In this document: positions 10,346-22,740 of the stretch, in pieces
How positions within the stretch are numbered: the stretch's first letter is position 1
Layout of the letters: every line of letters begins with the position of its first letter
From: Fragum whitleyi
Lineage: Eukaryota > Mollusca > Bivalvia > Cardiida > Cardiidae
Reading direction: 5' to 3'
NCBI GenBank assembly: GCA_948146395.1
Contig: OX411543.1
Coordinates: 64,410,534-64,474,533, forward strand
Length of the DNA: 64,000 bases
Position numbers and translations under genes: made by a program
The notes under the pieces: model-generated
What the model saw: only the letters and a program-made list of their open reading frames with translations
Database searches by the model: none
What the model was told of the DNA's origin: nothing

Positions 10346-10547
10346 CTCTACAGATACATGTAGATTAGGCCTAGATGTGTCTTCAGGCAGACAGCTAATC
10401 TTCCTGTTCTACTCGGAATTATCCAGTCTTCTCAATGTTTGAACCTCGTGCATCGTTATCAACCAATTTAGTTATATCTCTTCAGACCAATTCTGAAATT
10501 CCGCGGACGGACTACATTTAATGAATATATGGGTCTCTTTCTTATTT

Positions 10548-10808
10548 GTGATCCGTCATGCGAAAAGGGACCATCTTGGAACTTCGTAAAGTAAATATTC
10601 TAAAAAGAGATTGTTTCTAGAACAGGCCAGCCAGAAGTCGCCTTTGTAAAAATTATTTCACAAGATGGTAGATTGATTATTCTAGATTCAGAAAATTAGT
10701 ATAGTGCGAAACGTTTCGGCCAAAGTCAGTCTTTGCAATCCGCGCAGTCTGACACGGGTCGACACTTTCAGCACTTCTCAGATGGTCCCATTTCGCGTGA
10801 CGGGTCAC
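10548..10808. mobile_element. TIR MITE, family H (GTGACCCGTCACG ends), copy 1
   Basis: 261 bp with inverted ends GTGATCCGTCATGCGAAAAG and (reverse) GTGACCCGTCACGCGAAATG, followed in both arms by GGACCATCT and a segment ending in AGTAAATA or its relative. Contains GTCAGTCTTTGCAATCCGCG and GCAGTCTGAC internally. No coding capacity. Confidence 0.8.
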
Positions 10809-10862
10809 ATCTTTGTAACCCTGGCTGATTAATCCGTCAGAAATCTATAATGGCGATAAGTA

Positions 10863-11210
10863 CAGTCGATATTGCTCGAGCGACCACGTCTATTAAGCGA
10901 CCAATTTTATTAAGCGACCACCAAACAAAGTCCCCTCCCAGTAAGCAAATTCTATGAAAAGAGGACATTTATTAACAAAAATTGGTTATTGTTGAATCTT
11001 ATGTTGTTGGAACCCATTAGAATCGTCTCAATAAGACGATTCTAATGGGTTCGAACATCATAAGATTCAGTACGACTTGACCGACAATCTTTATATTCTA
11101 TAAAAATAAAATCACGTTTATCATGCGGGTATTTCGTATTAAGCGACCATTCCCATTAACGACCGCTTTTCGGTGGTCCCTTAAGTGGTCGCTTAACACA
11201 AGTTTTACTG
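10863..11210. mobile_element. TA-target TIR element with AAGCGACCAC repeats
   Basis: The ends CAGTCGATATTGCTCGAGCG and (reverse) CAGTAAAACTTGTGTTAAGC both lead into CGACCAC and are flanked by TA. Several inner ATTAAGCGACCA motifs occur. A perfect hairpin AACCCATTAGAATCGTCT / AGACGATTCTAATGGGTT lies at 11011-11052. Such CAGT/TA ends are typical of pogo/Tigger-related non-autonomous elements. Single copy here. Confidence 0.75.
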
Positions 11211-11299
11211 TAAAATTATAGTCCATCTGTTTATTGTTTATTTTATTTATTGATTTAGCCGTACATAAAGAATCAAGAAATATGCTCGAATATTTCTTG

Positions 11300-12399
11300 T
11301 TCATAAGGGTAACTTTTTTGCACACAGCACTATTTTGACGCGCTTTCCAAGCCCCGCCTATTTTTTATTATTTTACGATGGAGGCGTGAATGGGTTGTAC
11401 CAAAACGTAAATAAGCAATGTTTACGAAACGGACCATTCAAAAAATAAAGTGGACTTGTACGTAGCGGTCATTACACGCGCCAAACTTATTCACAAAAAG
11501 CACATAAAGTTAAAGTTTTTCAGTTCCGCAATTTTCGGAATAAGTTTTAACTTTGAGTATTAAAAAATAATTTGTGCAAAATATTATAACTTTTATTTTA
11601 CGTTCTATACAAGTACGTTAATTCAAGAAAAAAAATGACAGAGAATTCCTTTAGGCAAGAAAAGAGTATGAGGAAAGACAACGATAGAAGTTGTAAAATA
11701 TTCTCGGGAGAATTTGTTAAAACGGTAAGTTCAGCAACGTGTATTAGGCGACCACTTATATGACTACAAACAGTGGTGGTTAAAGAAACTGGTGCATGAG
11801 TAAACGTTTTGTGTTAAATAAAGAAAAATAATCATGTTGAACATTGTTGTTTTAAAAAATCATAACAATCCTATGTAGTGTTTTTTTTAAATAAAATTCA
11901 TTCATTCATTTAAAATATATATTCCTAGACCAATACTACTGTAAGAATATTTTTCTTTTAATTGGTGGTTTGATACAAGAGGTCGCAAAGTAGACGTGGT
12001 CGCCCAAGCAAGATTGGCTGTGTGCATGCAACATTATTGAGGAAATGCAAATAAAGATAACGGGATATAAGAATATATCTACATGCATTACAAAGACGTG
12101 AAAATTCTTCTCATCTTTTAATGAAGAAATTACAATATGATTTATACATTCGCCTACCTTCAAAGCAAATGTTAATATTTTGACTATTCATTATTTTGGC
12201 AATATTACGATAAAAGAAACGTCATTGAAATAAGACTGTTCTGTCATATATTGTTTATAGATGTTTGAAAATTTAATATACTTGAAATGGAAAATAACTT
12301 TTAACCAAAGTAGAAGTTTGTGCAATAAAGTTAGAAGAAGTTCAATATTTTCAGACAAAATAGAAAAAAGTCCCTTATATTTACCTAAATTAATTAACA
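11300..12399. other. Intergenic, AT-rich, nothing recognised
   Basis: No exon with acceptable splice sites and no repeat shared with the rest of the window. Confidence 0.45.
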
Positions 12400-12401
12400 C
12401 T

Positions 12402-12622
12402 TTCCTGTTTTACAAAATTTTTGACCTGTCCAAATTCAAAGGTTTTGCAGACGAAAATTTAAAGTGGATTTAATTTGAAAAATAACCATTCAGTAGGGTA
12501 GAAAATAGTGTGGAAAAAGAAGAAATTGCTTGTCAGAAGCAATTTCTTTCTTTTTTCACAATGTTTTCTCAATCATAAAATCACAGGCACGTAAAAAGCA
12601 GGGATTAAACAGCAAAGGGTTA
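12402..12622. repeat. Family F repeat, copy 2
   Basis: Close match to 7628-7850 in the same orientation, including the GAAATTGCTTGTCAGAAGC hairpin and the end AGCAGGGATTAAACAGCAAA. The differences seen are a few substitutions and short indels. Confidence 0.85.
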
Positions 12623-12690
12623 ACTCAAACATGTGAAATCCACCACAGACATCGATAGCTCTTCCTACTAGTTTATAACTAAAATTATAA

Positions 12691-13097
12691 TATGACCTAC
12701 GTCGCGGGAGTGAAATAACCCCGTTGAATATTTTTGATGTTACACGGGTGTTATTACACTAGTGGAATAACTATGCAACTGAGCATAATACAAAGAACGA
12801 CATTACATTTTTGACAGAAAAATGACGTCATAATAATTCTGCTGACGTCATTTGGCAACGGCGTAATATGTTTCGCGAAATAACATAAATCGATAAATAT
12901 CTTTTTTTTTTCGTTTGATCACGAAAATTTGGGTCATTTTATAAAAAGCATATTAAATTTGTGCTCATTAAATAATGAATTTATTGAACTCGTCATCTAA
13001 AACCGATGAAAGCTCGGCGCAGCCTCGTTTTTATCTGTTTATAAATGACTCGTTTAATGCATTCGGTAGTCAATGACCACTCATTCAATATCCTTTA
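12691..13097. repeat. Family E repeat, full-length-looking copy
   Basis: Starts TATGACCTACGTCGCGGGAG, continues GTGAAATAACCCCGTTGAAT, AATGACGTCATAATAATTC, GTTTCGCGAAATAAC and AGCTCGGCGCAGCCTCGTTT, and ends CACTCATTCAATATCCT. About 407 bp. The ACGTCA-rich middle is weakly self-complementary. No open frame. Confidence 0.8.
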
Positions 13098-13679
13098 TTT
13101 AATTAATATACTGAACCACCAAAGAAAAGTCACAATAGACAGTTCTAATTATACAGTAGTCTTTTTGTTAAAAGGGATTTATTTTTCATTTTTCAAACAA
13201 CATTCAGTTTCCAATTTGATGCGAAATACTAATGCAATTATCATGTGAGACAACGGCGTTATGTTCGTCTCTGTCGGGTTTCAAACATAGGACCCTAGAG
13301 GTATGTCGAATCCAAATTTACTCAAATCTAGGCAGTTGTGTGGTCTCTGATTGGATGCATGGATGGGCATTGAATTCTACAAACTTCACTCACTAATTAT
13401 TTCAATCTAATGTAGTGAATACATACACTATGAACAAACAAATCAAACAGTCAACACGAAAAATGACACCGATAATCAAAATCTTTTTCGGCTGTTTTAA
13501 CACAAGTTCTTTCTCACTAAACCAGGGGCATTTGTATTTTACAAACTTTACTGACAAATTCTTCACATCTAATACTACTACTAGTCTTTATTGCATAAAG
13601 AATACAATTCTTAAAGCAAATACAACATATAAACATAACAATGTAATTATCTGAAGAGCACATGATAACAGAGAAATAA

Positions 13680-14010
13680 ATTTATCTTATAACTATACAA
13701 GTATCCGTATGATAACAACCCGTATGATATTTTTTATGATATCACATAGTTATTTTTAGAACAATAATATCATACAGTTATTTTTAGAAACTAGCATTTA
13801 AGTTAGAAACATCGACTAAAACAAGACAAAAAGAGGTTATAAGATAAATATAATACGTACTAAGTGTGTTGTATGAAAAAATATCTAACTCGGTTGTGAG
13901 AATTGGTAATTGTCTCGGCAGAGCCTCGACAATGATCAATTCTCCCAACCTCGTTAGATATTTTTTTCCATACAAAACACTAAGTACGTATTATATATTT
14001 ATTACTAATC
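13680..14010. mobile_element. Palindromic MITE, family G, copy 1
   Basis: The core is an inverted pair ATATCTAACTCGGTTGTGAG / TCCCAACCTCGTTAGATAT around TCGGCAGAGCCTCGA. It is extended by TAATACGTACTAAGTG / CACTAAGTACGTATTATA. The left flank carries GTATGATAACAACCCGTATG repeats. A second copy is at 30325-30725. Confidence 0.8.
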
Positions 14011-14630
14011 ACAAGTGTTATCTCAATGAAAAAAAAAAAAGATTTTACAGGATTCTTCAGCATTTCCTTGTTACCTATAGAGAAGATAAAGATAATAGTT
14101 ATTGATCAGACATATAACAGTTTTTATGCTTGGTTAATATCTATGATCTTAAGTTGTTGGCAAAATAGATGATTTTTGCCAGATTGAATATCATCTTATC
14201 AGATTTTGAGCACAATAAGTTAATGACTTTTTGTTGTGAAGGCCATGTAAAATAATATTTTTTAATACATTCTTTTCTTAAATTTCTAAATTTCGGGCAG
14301 ATGAGTAAGAAATAGTATTCGTTTTCGATTTGTCAATAGTTACAATTCGAACATACTCTTTCTTTTCGAGTTATATTATTATGACGGCCGCGTTTAATAC
14401 AGAAACATTATGAACAACCCAATCAAACAGCCAATCAACAATTTGACAAAAGACGTATTTTTCTTTACATTTAAATTCATTGTCAACGAAAAACTTCAAG
14501 TGTGTCTTGTTTATAACATTTTCTACAAGTCTAGACAATGAGATGTTTCTTTTTTGGCTCAGTATACATTCAGAGATCTATAGTATCGATGAGAATATTG
14601 GCTTGGTTTACGCGCGGGACTTTTTATTTA
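14011..14630. other. Intergenic, nothing recognised
   Basis: AT-rich DNA without a supportable feature. Confidence 0.4.
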
Positions 14631-14631
14631 T

Positions 14632-14888
14632 GTGACCCGTCACGCAAAAAGTGACCATCTGGGAAGTGCGTAAAGTGTCGTCACTTGTTAGACTGCGTGC
14701 ATTGCGCAGAGTGACAAGGGTCAAACTTATTTCACTTATTTTCTAGAGTCTAGAATAACCAATCTTCCTTACTGTTAAAGAATTTCAGAAATGCAACCTC
14801 TTGTTGACATATGCTCGACCCAATTTCTTTTTAAAATATTTACTTTACGGAGTTCCCAGACGGTCCCCTTTGCGTGATGAGTCTCTCA
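14632..14888. mobile_element. Family H MITE, copy 2
   Basis: The left arm GTGACCCGTCACGCAAAAAG leads to TGACCATCTGGGAAGTGCG. The right arm TTACGGAGTTCCCAGACGG continues TCCCCTTTGCGTGATGAG. About 257 bp, the same architecture as 10548-10808. Confidence 0.8.
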
Positions 14889-15667
14889 TGCATCGTCCTG
14901 TTTATCTATTTTTTACGTAAACCCACCTCAGGGTCGTTAGTTTTTACAAAATTGAATACGAATTGGTTTTAGGTAGGGTTTAAATTGTGAAGGAGTTGAT
15001 GTTGATTAATTTTGTTGACATCGTTGTTATACTTTTTTTTTCACAGAGGTGTCTTTAAATATGGTACTATGGATTGACTATATCAATAACCTTAGTTTGA
15101 ATATTTATTCAACAATTCTAAACTCCTTAATAAATAATAACCGTTTCATCATTTAGTGTTCACCATTGCACTGCTTACAGTTCTTTGATTATTATTAGAT
15201 CAAAGGATAGTTATTTGTATAAAATTCATTTTTTCAGGAGTCATTTTAATTTCTTTCCTTTTTGCTGTTAATTTTTTTATTTGTGTGTGTTTCTGTTTTA
15301 TGTTTTGCAAGGTCACATTAAAGTACATGGAATTTCATCCTTAAGTGTAAGAGCAAGCTGAATTTTAATATTTGACCTTTGAACTTTTGAAGTAATTCTG
15401 AAACTTCTTCCAATTAAAATATCGATTTGGGATGGAGACAAAGCAGGCCAATCCATTTTTTTTTCTAAAAATAAATAGAGCATTTGACCATTGAACAGCT
15501 CCTTGAAGCTAGCTACCAAACTTATCTCTTTAAGAAAACTACAACCACAATGTTTAACTCTTATAATAAGGGTGGTACATTTTTCATTTTAATGAAATTC
15601 CACATTTTGATTTATCAGTATTCAAATAAATTTGTCCTATCATGTCGTGTCCTTGACCTATTTTCAG
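14889..15667. other. Upstream flank or intron of the amine oxidase gene
   Basis: No 5' exon could be assigned. The segment directly before 15668 (TGTCCTTGACCTATTTTCAG) is a good branch-point and acceptor sequence, so at least the 3' part of this stretch is probably intron. Confidence 0.5.
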
Positions 15668-18577
15668 GAGTGGTATGACGATGGTTATGAAGCAAGGACA
15701 AAGCAGAGTAAATGGATCATACTGACGTTTCTCTTCGCCATTATATCCACTATACTGCTCATTACGCTTGTAGCTTTTGCTGTTGTCGAGAGTAACAAAT
15801 TTGAAAGTCTTACAAGCAAATGTAACCTTTCAACGGACACGGGAAGACCTGAAAAGGTACGGAGACACACAAATATGCTGAAGTATACGAAAACAAATAC
15901 GAGTGATGTATTTGAAGAACTGAGTCCTGGTGAAATTGCGGAGGTCTTGCGTGTTTTGGATCAGCAGGGAATGAATCTTGTTGGGCCAAAAATGGCGACG
16001 TTGAACTCCAACTATATACATTCAATAGAACTTAAGATGCCTGACAAGGATAAGGTAGTCGGATACATGAATGGTGAATGTGGACGACCAGAACGCATGG
16101 CAACGGTTTATATCTTTAAAGGAGCCGAATCACCTGCCTTTGTTGAAGAGTATGTGGTGGGGAGACTCGGAACTGAGTGTCCCTATGCTAGACGTGTAAA
16201 TGCAACTAATAGAATAACAAAAGTACCGTTCATTTATCGACCGTTTTCAACCACCGAATTTATGGCAATTTTCAAAAATATTCTTATGAGAATAATCAAA
16301 ATGGCGGGAGACATTCTGGAAGAGAGTTATGACGCAAAGCTATTTGGCTGTAAGGACAAGTGTCTAAAATTCGGGATGGCACCCATTTCGAGTTCTTTTA
16401 TTCCCGAGGGTCGTAGACAGGGATGGTTCTGGTTTACGTACGATATAGAGTATGCGTCACTGTATCCATTAGACTTCATGTATCTTGTAGACACAACATC
16501 AGTCAATCCGAAACAATGGACAATTGAAAAAGTTTGGTATGCCAACCAAATGTTTGACAGTTTGCCGTCCTTTATCCAGCAATATAGAGAAGGTAGCATA
16601 AACGTTACCAGAAGAAAGTTTCCATCAGGAAAGGAGAAAGAATATGGAAGTTTGAAACTAAGAGAGCCCTTAGTACCTCTGTTTCCCTTGCGTGCTCCAA
16701 GACAATTTGAGCCCGATGGGCGAAGATTCCAACTTACTGAAAATGAAGTCCATTATATGAATTGGAAATTTAATTTCAAGATCTCGGCGTCATCAGGCTT
16801 ACAGCTCATGAACATTCGATTCGATAATGAACGTATTGTTTACGAACTCAGCATGCAGGAAGTGGTGGTGATGTATTCTGGGAATAACCCTGCCTTCCGG
16901 GTCATGAACTACGCGGACGGTGCCGGGATGTTCGGAACGCGCTATCGGGGACTTCTCCCAGGAGTGGACTGTCCGGCAAATTCTGAATATGTTAATTCAC
17001 ATATGTACACATCCAATGAGTATGGATTTAGGACTTTTGAAAACGCTTTTTGTGTATTTGAACTTAATACTCATACACCAGTTCGAAGACATCGAGCATA
17101 TTCCCGATCAGGTGCATTCTATGGAGGCCTAGAAGCGACCGTCCTTGTCGTGAGGTCAGTGTTGTCGATCCTGAACTATGATTACATATTTGATATTATG
17201 TTTTATGCCACAGGTGCGATCGAAACCAAAGTTTCAATGACTGGATATCTTGGCACGTCTTATTTTTATCCAGAAGAGAAAGATTACGCTACTAGAATTC
17301 AAGAATATGTGGCAGCTAATTTACATAACCATTTCTTCCATTTTAAAGTTGATTTAGACATTTTGGGAACAAAGAATCGTTACGAGACTATCGATATCAA
17401 AACAAGAAAAGAAGAGAGTCCGTGGGAGTCTGGTGTCTTCCATGAACAAGCATATATTGAACACAATTTAAAAGAAAGCGAGTTGAAAGCAACATATAAC
17501 TATAACTTTGAAACTCCTAAAATGCTTCGATTCACAAATAACGAACATATATCAAATCTTGGCAATAGACGAGGATATAAACTCGACATCAATAAAATGA
17601 GCAAGCAATTATTACCCAGGGGCTACGGGTTCGAGCCATCGGTTCCGTGGACCCGTTATCAGATGGCGGTGACCAAATACAAGCCGGGAGAAGAGAGAAG
17701 TTCCTCGGTATTTACGATGTGGGATTCCAGAGACCCTGTGGTAGATTTCCAGAAATACCTAGACGACGATGATAACATTGTAGACGAGGTAATGAAATAA
17801 TCCAGTCACAAACAATCTTACTTCTTGATGGCCCTGAAGAAAAATGATTTAGAAAAGTGGAAAATGAAATGATAGATTGTCAAATCGATTTCTTCATTGT
17901 CAATAATTAAGGTTTGACTGATTTTGCCGTTCGTTTTAACTTTGGTTTAACTGCACCATTTTTTTTCAATAAAAAGCTTGTTTTCATGGAGGTATAATTA
18001 TTTGAAAACTAATCACAATGAATCATTAGGCGAAGCAGATTAAAACAAAATTATGACAAGGTTGTAATTGCCATTCACTTTCGAGAAAATATTGCTTATT
18101 TTGAGACATTTTCTATGATACTTATTCTTTTTCAAGCATCCAATTCATTTCATGGGCGTATTTTACAATATCTTTAGCATTTTTTGCTTCAAATTCATGT
18201 GTTTTTCTTTAATTTTATAAGTTTACTTCAGTTCTTGTCTCATCTTGTTTGTGACCGTCGTCAATAAATGTTTGTTTCAGGACTTAGTGGCTTGGATTAC
18301 GCTTGGAACCCAGCATTTACCACAAACCGAGAACCTTCCAACGACCACCACAATTGGTAACGAGATGTCCTTCCACATTCTACCCTTTAACTATTTTGAC
18401 GAAGATCCGTCAATGCACTCACGTGACGGCGTACGAATAGTGCCCAAAGACAAATCTAAGCCGCTAGATGGCGCAGATGTAGAACAATATGGCGCCCTTG
18501 AGCCATCCCATTGTACACAACAGTATGAATATCCTCTTGAACGCTTGAAAAAAAATAGTACATTCTTATTTTCTTGA
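15668..18577 (+). CDS. Membrane-anchored copper-containing amine oxidase, last two exons
   Basis: Exons 15668-17788 (707 codons) and 18281-18577 (98 codons plus stop) join in phase 0 (VDE|DLVAW), with donor GAG|GTAATG and acceptor TTTCAG. An in-frame ATG lies at 15632, but a good acceptor just before 15668 suggests an upstream exon supplies the N-terminus. Numbering below starts at that ATG. A hydrophobic stretch at about 29-53 makes a type II membrane anchor. N-terminal amine oxidase domains follow (about 90-300), then the catalytic domain. Key residues are present: catalytic base D429 in YADG, topaquinone precursor Y516 in NYDY, and copper ligands H565 and H567 (HNH). The third copper His is in exon 2, in QHLPQTENLP. 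The 49-residue spacing from Y516 to H565 matches family members. NYFDEDPS near the C-terminus is also typical. The predicted reaction is oxidative deamination of primary amines to aldehyde, ammonia and hydrogen peroxide, outside the cell. Length (about 817) is near the family norm. Substrate preference cannot be read. Confidence in family is very high. Confidence 0.95.
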
Positions 18578-18743
18578 GCAAATAGTTATGTTGTTAAAGC
18601 ATTGATAGACTTGTTCATGATTAAGGCAGCTAAAGAAGGATTCGGTTCGCAGAGAGCCAGGTCAGCAAGAGAAAGGATAATGTCACGTGACATGGTACGC
18701 AATGTCGTCCATTCGAGACAAAAATCTCGTGACTTAACTCAAA

Positions 18744-18835
18744 CCCTGCGTTAACGATGACAAAGCGGTGCAAACTGTTTGCCAATTGTATTTAACTTTG
18801 CACGCAAGTGTCATCCTTAACGCATGGAAGGTTTT
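18744..18835. repeat. Family B foldback element, shortened copy
   Basis: CCCTGCGTTAACGATGACAA, GCGGTGCAAACTGTTTGCCA and ACTTTGCACGCAAGTGTCAT are followed directly by CCTTAACGCATGGAAGG. Most of the right arm has been deleted. It lies 170 bp after the amine oxidase stop and may be in the 3' UTR. Confidence 0.7.
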
Positions 18836-19271
18836 ACTCGTTTAAAGACGTTGCTCATTTACTAGTCGGAGTAAAATTGATATGAGTGTAGTTCCTGACT
18901 TTATGATTGCGAAACGGATGACATTTACAACTTAGGGGGAGTAATAAGAAGAAAACAGTTTTGGTTTAGCCCGTGTGGGTTACATGTACATACATCCCAT
19001 GTTATTCAGTTGATCTCGTAAAGTATGTATCTATGTCAGAAAAACGTGTTTATATGGGCCAGTTTTTTTAAAAAATTATAGATCGTTGTACGGCCTAAAC
19101 TGAATTCCGTTATATGGATTGAGGTCCGTTTTCGGCTCCCTGCAAATTATGTAAACTAACGGCACCACTACAGTACTACTGTTTCAATTCATTTCGTTTT
19201 ATGAACTCAATAGAGAAATTAAGCTTCTGCGATTAATAATAGTAGCTTAGACGATCACTCATCAAAGCCAA
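18836..19271. other. Intergenic, nothing recognised
   Basis: No feature beyond short AT runs. Confidence 0.4.
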
Positions 19272-19408
19272 GGTTAAGGTAGTGGACCCGTAATAGTTCC
19301 ACAACGTTTCTGAAGTAATGATTTCCATTAGGAAACCTCGGTTTACATTGTGAAAGATCATGGGTGTCAAAAGTTGCGGACCTTTTACGGTTCCACTACC
19401 TTAAGACC
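19272..19408. mobile_element. Family C palindromic MITE, internally deleted copy
   Basis: The ends GGTTAAGGTAGTGGACCCG and (reverse) GGTCTTAAGGTAGTGGAAC pair well. The central hairpin has lost one arm, leaving TGATTTCCATTAGGAAACC. The flanks AAAGCCAA and AAAACAAA match at 6 of 8 positions, compatible with a decayed 8-bp target duplication. Confidence 0.75.
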
Positions 19409-19617
19409 AAAACAAAAAGCGGCATTAAACGAACGCGCGGAATCCGTGACTGTATTGGTTTTATGAGTGTGATATAGATTAATCAGTATTTTCAAACTTA
19501 TCGGCAGCATTAATATATAGTTATAGACCCGCAATTTCAAGTGAGTGATCAAAGATCAATTTTACATTGAAAATGATAGGAGATAACGGTTTCTCGAACC
19601 TCACTCTTTCTTGCGGA

Positions 19618-20048
19618 ACTATAACAACATCATGAAATTGACAATAATCTCAATCAAAGCCATTCTAAATCGCTCCTTCAGCGCTCCATTCATTAATTCT
19701 AAACACTCAATCAAATTACTAAAAAAAAACCGCACCAAAATGACCTATATATAATATATAATCAACAAGCTATATTTAAGATTAATATAAATAGAAAAAA
19801 AAATCGCGATTTCACCGACGTAATTGAAATTGTAAGCGTCTGATCTTTTCTTGACGAAATAGGAAGCTATTCATAGAACTTGCATACATATCTTTTAAAG
19901 TGGGGTATAAATATCGCTTATTTTGCTCATCCTGAACAAAATAAGAGGTATTGGATTGCCTCCTTTCAATTTCATTGAAAACTCACTCATCGCACCCATT
20001 CAATTTCATTCCGAAATCATCCGCCATGTCGATTTCATGGTGTTATAG
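19618..20048. mobile_element. Family A MITE, full-length copy
   Basis: The ends CTATAACAACATCATGAAAT and (reverse) CTATAACACCATGAAATCGA flank the standard blocks CAGCGCTCCATTCATT, AATCGCGATTTCACCGACG, AATATCGCTTATTTTGCTC and CTCCTTTCAATTTCATT. The outermost bases have changed from CAGT to CTAT on both sides. Confidence 0.8.
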
Positions 20049-20211
20049 CGCGGTTTAATTAACCCGAGTCTGACCCCTGCTATTTAGGTGAATAAAATCG
20101 GATTATTCCTACTCGGCTTTGCACGTGCTTCATAATAATGAATTACAAATGGTATTGAATGTTATATATATATTTTCTTAATTGATACGATATGTCAGTA
20201 ATTGATATTCC

Positions 20212-20322
20212 TTGGCTAATTTCGCCTGAGACTCTATTTAATTTCCGCAAGTGAAATCGGAAGATCGGATATCTTCCGAAGATATTCGGAATATGCCCAA
20301 AGTCTCAGACGAAATTAGCCAA
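20212..20322. repeat. Imperfect 111-bp hairpin
   Basis: TTGGCTAATTTCGCCTGAGACT pairs with AGTCTCAGACGAAATTAGCCAA, with a second inner pair around GGATATCTTCCGAAGATATTC. A 61-codon frame crosses it but is better explained by the hairpin. Single copy, origin unknown. Confidence 0.75.
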
Positions 20323-20695
20323 ATAGTATCTAGGCATTTTTCCACGGAGGTCAAATTCGGGTCAAATAAACCAAGGTATACCAACTGTAATTATTTACAT
20401 GTATCATATTTGTCTACTATCTACATTCAAAGCTAATTTGTATATTTTGCTCCTGTTGAATTTTTATCGTGGTATTTTTGTATATATAATTGCTTGATTT
20501 TATGTTCATTTGTCAACACTGTACTCAAGTTCATATTGGCTTGTATTACAATCTTTTATTGCTTATTTCAACCTATTTTATGTTTTTACAAAAAATATAT
20601 TTCTCTTATTTAAATGATTCGTCTCTTTTATTTTGCGTCCTGTTGTGTTATAGTAGGTAGACGAACACAATTTCGTATTATCCATGATTAATGCC

Positions 20696-21046
20696 CTGGC
20701 AGGGCGGAGCCTGAGTAACGGGTCGTTGCACTTAAGGTTAAGGGAAATCAGCTTTTATCTAAACTAACCTACTTCTAAAGAGAGTCGACATAAATAACTC
20801 GAGACCTTAAATCGTAGATTGGTAACCAAATCCTCGAAACTTCAGCTTAATCAAGCTGAAGTTACGAGGCCTTGGTAACCAAACGATGAAATGTGTTCAC
20901 TGTCTCAAAGCACGTGAATTCTTTAGGTTTTAAGATACAGTTATTTGCACGCGTTAACGATGATTACCGACTAAAATTCGAAGGAACCCAAACTATTGAA
21001 AAGTAAACTCGCCAAATTACGTCACGGTTAAGCTCCGCCCTGCCAG
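20696..21046. mobile_element. TIR MITE, family K (CTGGCAGGGCGGAGC), copy 1
   Basis: Exact inverted ends CTGGCAGGGCGGAGC / GCTCCGCCCTGCCAG lie 351 bp apart. The middle contains a hairpin AACTTCAGCTTAATCAAGCTGAAGTT between two GGTAACCAAA-type motifs, and GTCGTTGCACTTAAGGTTAAG near the left end. The copy at 60524-60835 is in the opposite orientation. Confidence 0.85.
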
Positions 21047-21099
21047 TTCATTTATTACGCAGAATACCTTTACTTAGTCGGAATAGATTGATTGCCCCT

Positions 21100-22496
21100 G
21101 CTATGTAAATGATTGGCGAATTAAGTTCGTCATTTATCGCCATTTTCGACAACAATTTCTATGATGGACGACTTAAACGTTGTTACTACAGCTTCTTCTA
21201 ATTTAGTTAAGACATTTAGATCGCCATCCAACGATGCCAAAGAGCATTTTTATTATAACGAAGGAATGTTATAAAATATCAAATTTGGCGTAATGGAGGG
21301 TATCATATTACCTCCCTTTAATAAGATCTTACAAGATTTGTATGTCTTCAGTTTAAGGCTTCAAAATTGACTAACAGCAAATGAAACCCTTTTATGTTTG
21401 AATGGATTTCAATGCCGTTTGGAAGCACAACTATCCACCAATCTTAACAGATCACTTAATATAGTGTTTGACCTAATAAAACAAATTTTGAGGGCAAAGG
21501 TCAAGGTCCTCGTCAATATTCCAATATGATGCAAGTAGAGATTGGAAGACGATCGTTCACCAAACTTTGTTTTTCACTGAAAATTATTAAAATTATCGTA
21601 GACCTAAAATTCGAAATTTAAGAAAGAAGGCAAAAAGTGAATGTTAGAGTAAAAAAGAGCCAAAATTATGTCAGACCCAAATACGATCAACTAAAAAACC
21701 TTATTAGCAAAATTGAATAGTTCTGAAATTTAAAAATATCACTTTCCACTATGCTTTTTCAGAGCTGTCAAAATTTAGGGTGTTGTTTGTTTTTTGCAAG
21801 ATATAAATAGCGTTTCAATTACTTTTGACAATGCCGATTAACCCTTATTATGTTAAATCAAAAATCCGTTTCAAATCGTTTTATTGTTGTTTATGTCCGC
21901 CATCTTGCGACTATAAAATTTCTGCTACATATCTAGTCTTAGAAATAAGACATCTGCGGATTTTTGTGCGTTGTTTCTAACCAACGTAATGACGCCATTT
22001 ATCTATTTGGATCTGCATAGATAACGCCAAATACCATTAAATGAACCAAAAAAACAGTGTATATTTTCTATTATTTTCACTGCTTTTAGCGGTAAGATGA
22101 TCAAGTGATAATCTACTGTCATTTTTCGATTATCTACCCTAAAACATAAAAAGCCTTACACTCACAGGAGAAATTACCAAAACGTCAAATTCTGATGAAT
22201 GTTTTACTGTACAAAAAAGTGTTGCAAATAAAAAATGTCTGGTGATATTTGTTATTTTCATGCATGTTATCACAGTATCATTATTTCAACTTTAATTGCA
22301 AAGTGAAATTTAAGTTAGTTCTCCCGGGAGTACGAAAAAGGTTTTATAATCGAGGATCCAAACTGAGAGTACTATTTGATTGGACAATAATACACAACTT
22401 CTTCTTGTTATAATAATTAAAGCAAATATTTTTACTTTTAATTTTTATTTTATTTCTTTTTTTCTTTTCACTATTGCAAATTAGTCATGTTTTCAT
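21100..22496. other. Intergenic, AT-rich, mostly featureless
   Basis: The one structured piece is at about 22075-22142: TTCACTGCTTTTAGCGGTAA, GATAATCTACTGTCATTTTT and CGATTATCTACC. It recurs in the same orientation near 22910-22972, perhaps the ends of a decayed element. No coding signal. Confidence 0.45.
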
Positions 22497-22740
22497 TAGT
22501 TTTTTATCTTTCTAATTAATTAAGCTAATACTAAAAAAGAATGTGAGTTCTTCGTTTTTTTTTATCTTTCTAATTAATTACACTAATACTAACAAAGATA
22601 TAGAGGATAATCGTTTGTTTCAGTGTAAGATCGATTTATTTTCATTGAGTGAACAACAAAGCTATATTTTCGAGTGAAAATATAACTTTTGTTGTTCACG
22701 AAATGAAATATTGAACGAACGATTATTCTATTTCTTCACT
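22497..22740. repeat. 60-bp tandem duplication followed by a palindrome
   Basis: TTTATCTTTCTAATTAATTA then ACTAATACTAA occurs twice (22504 and 22561). Next comes an inverted pair GATAATCGTTTGTTTCAGT ... AACGAACGATTATTC with the inner hairpin GTGAACAACAAAGCTATATTT / AAATATAACTTTTGTTGTTCAC. Confidence 0.7.

Noticed and set aside
20251..20436. 61-codon frame (MKSEDRISSEDIRN...)
   Set aside because: It lies within an inverted repeat and has no splice context or homology I recognise.
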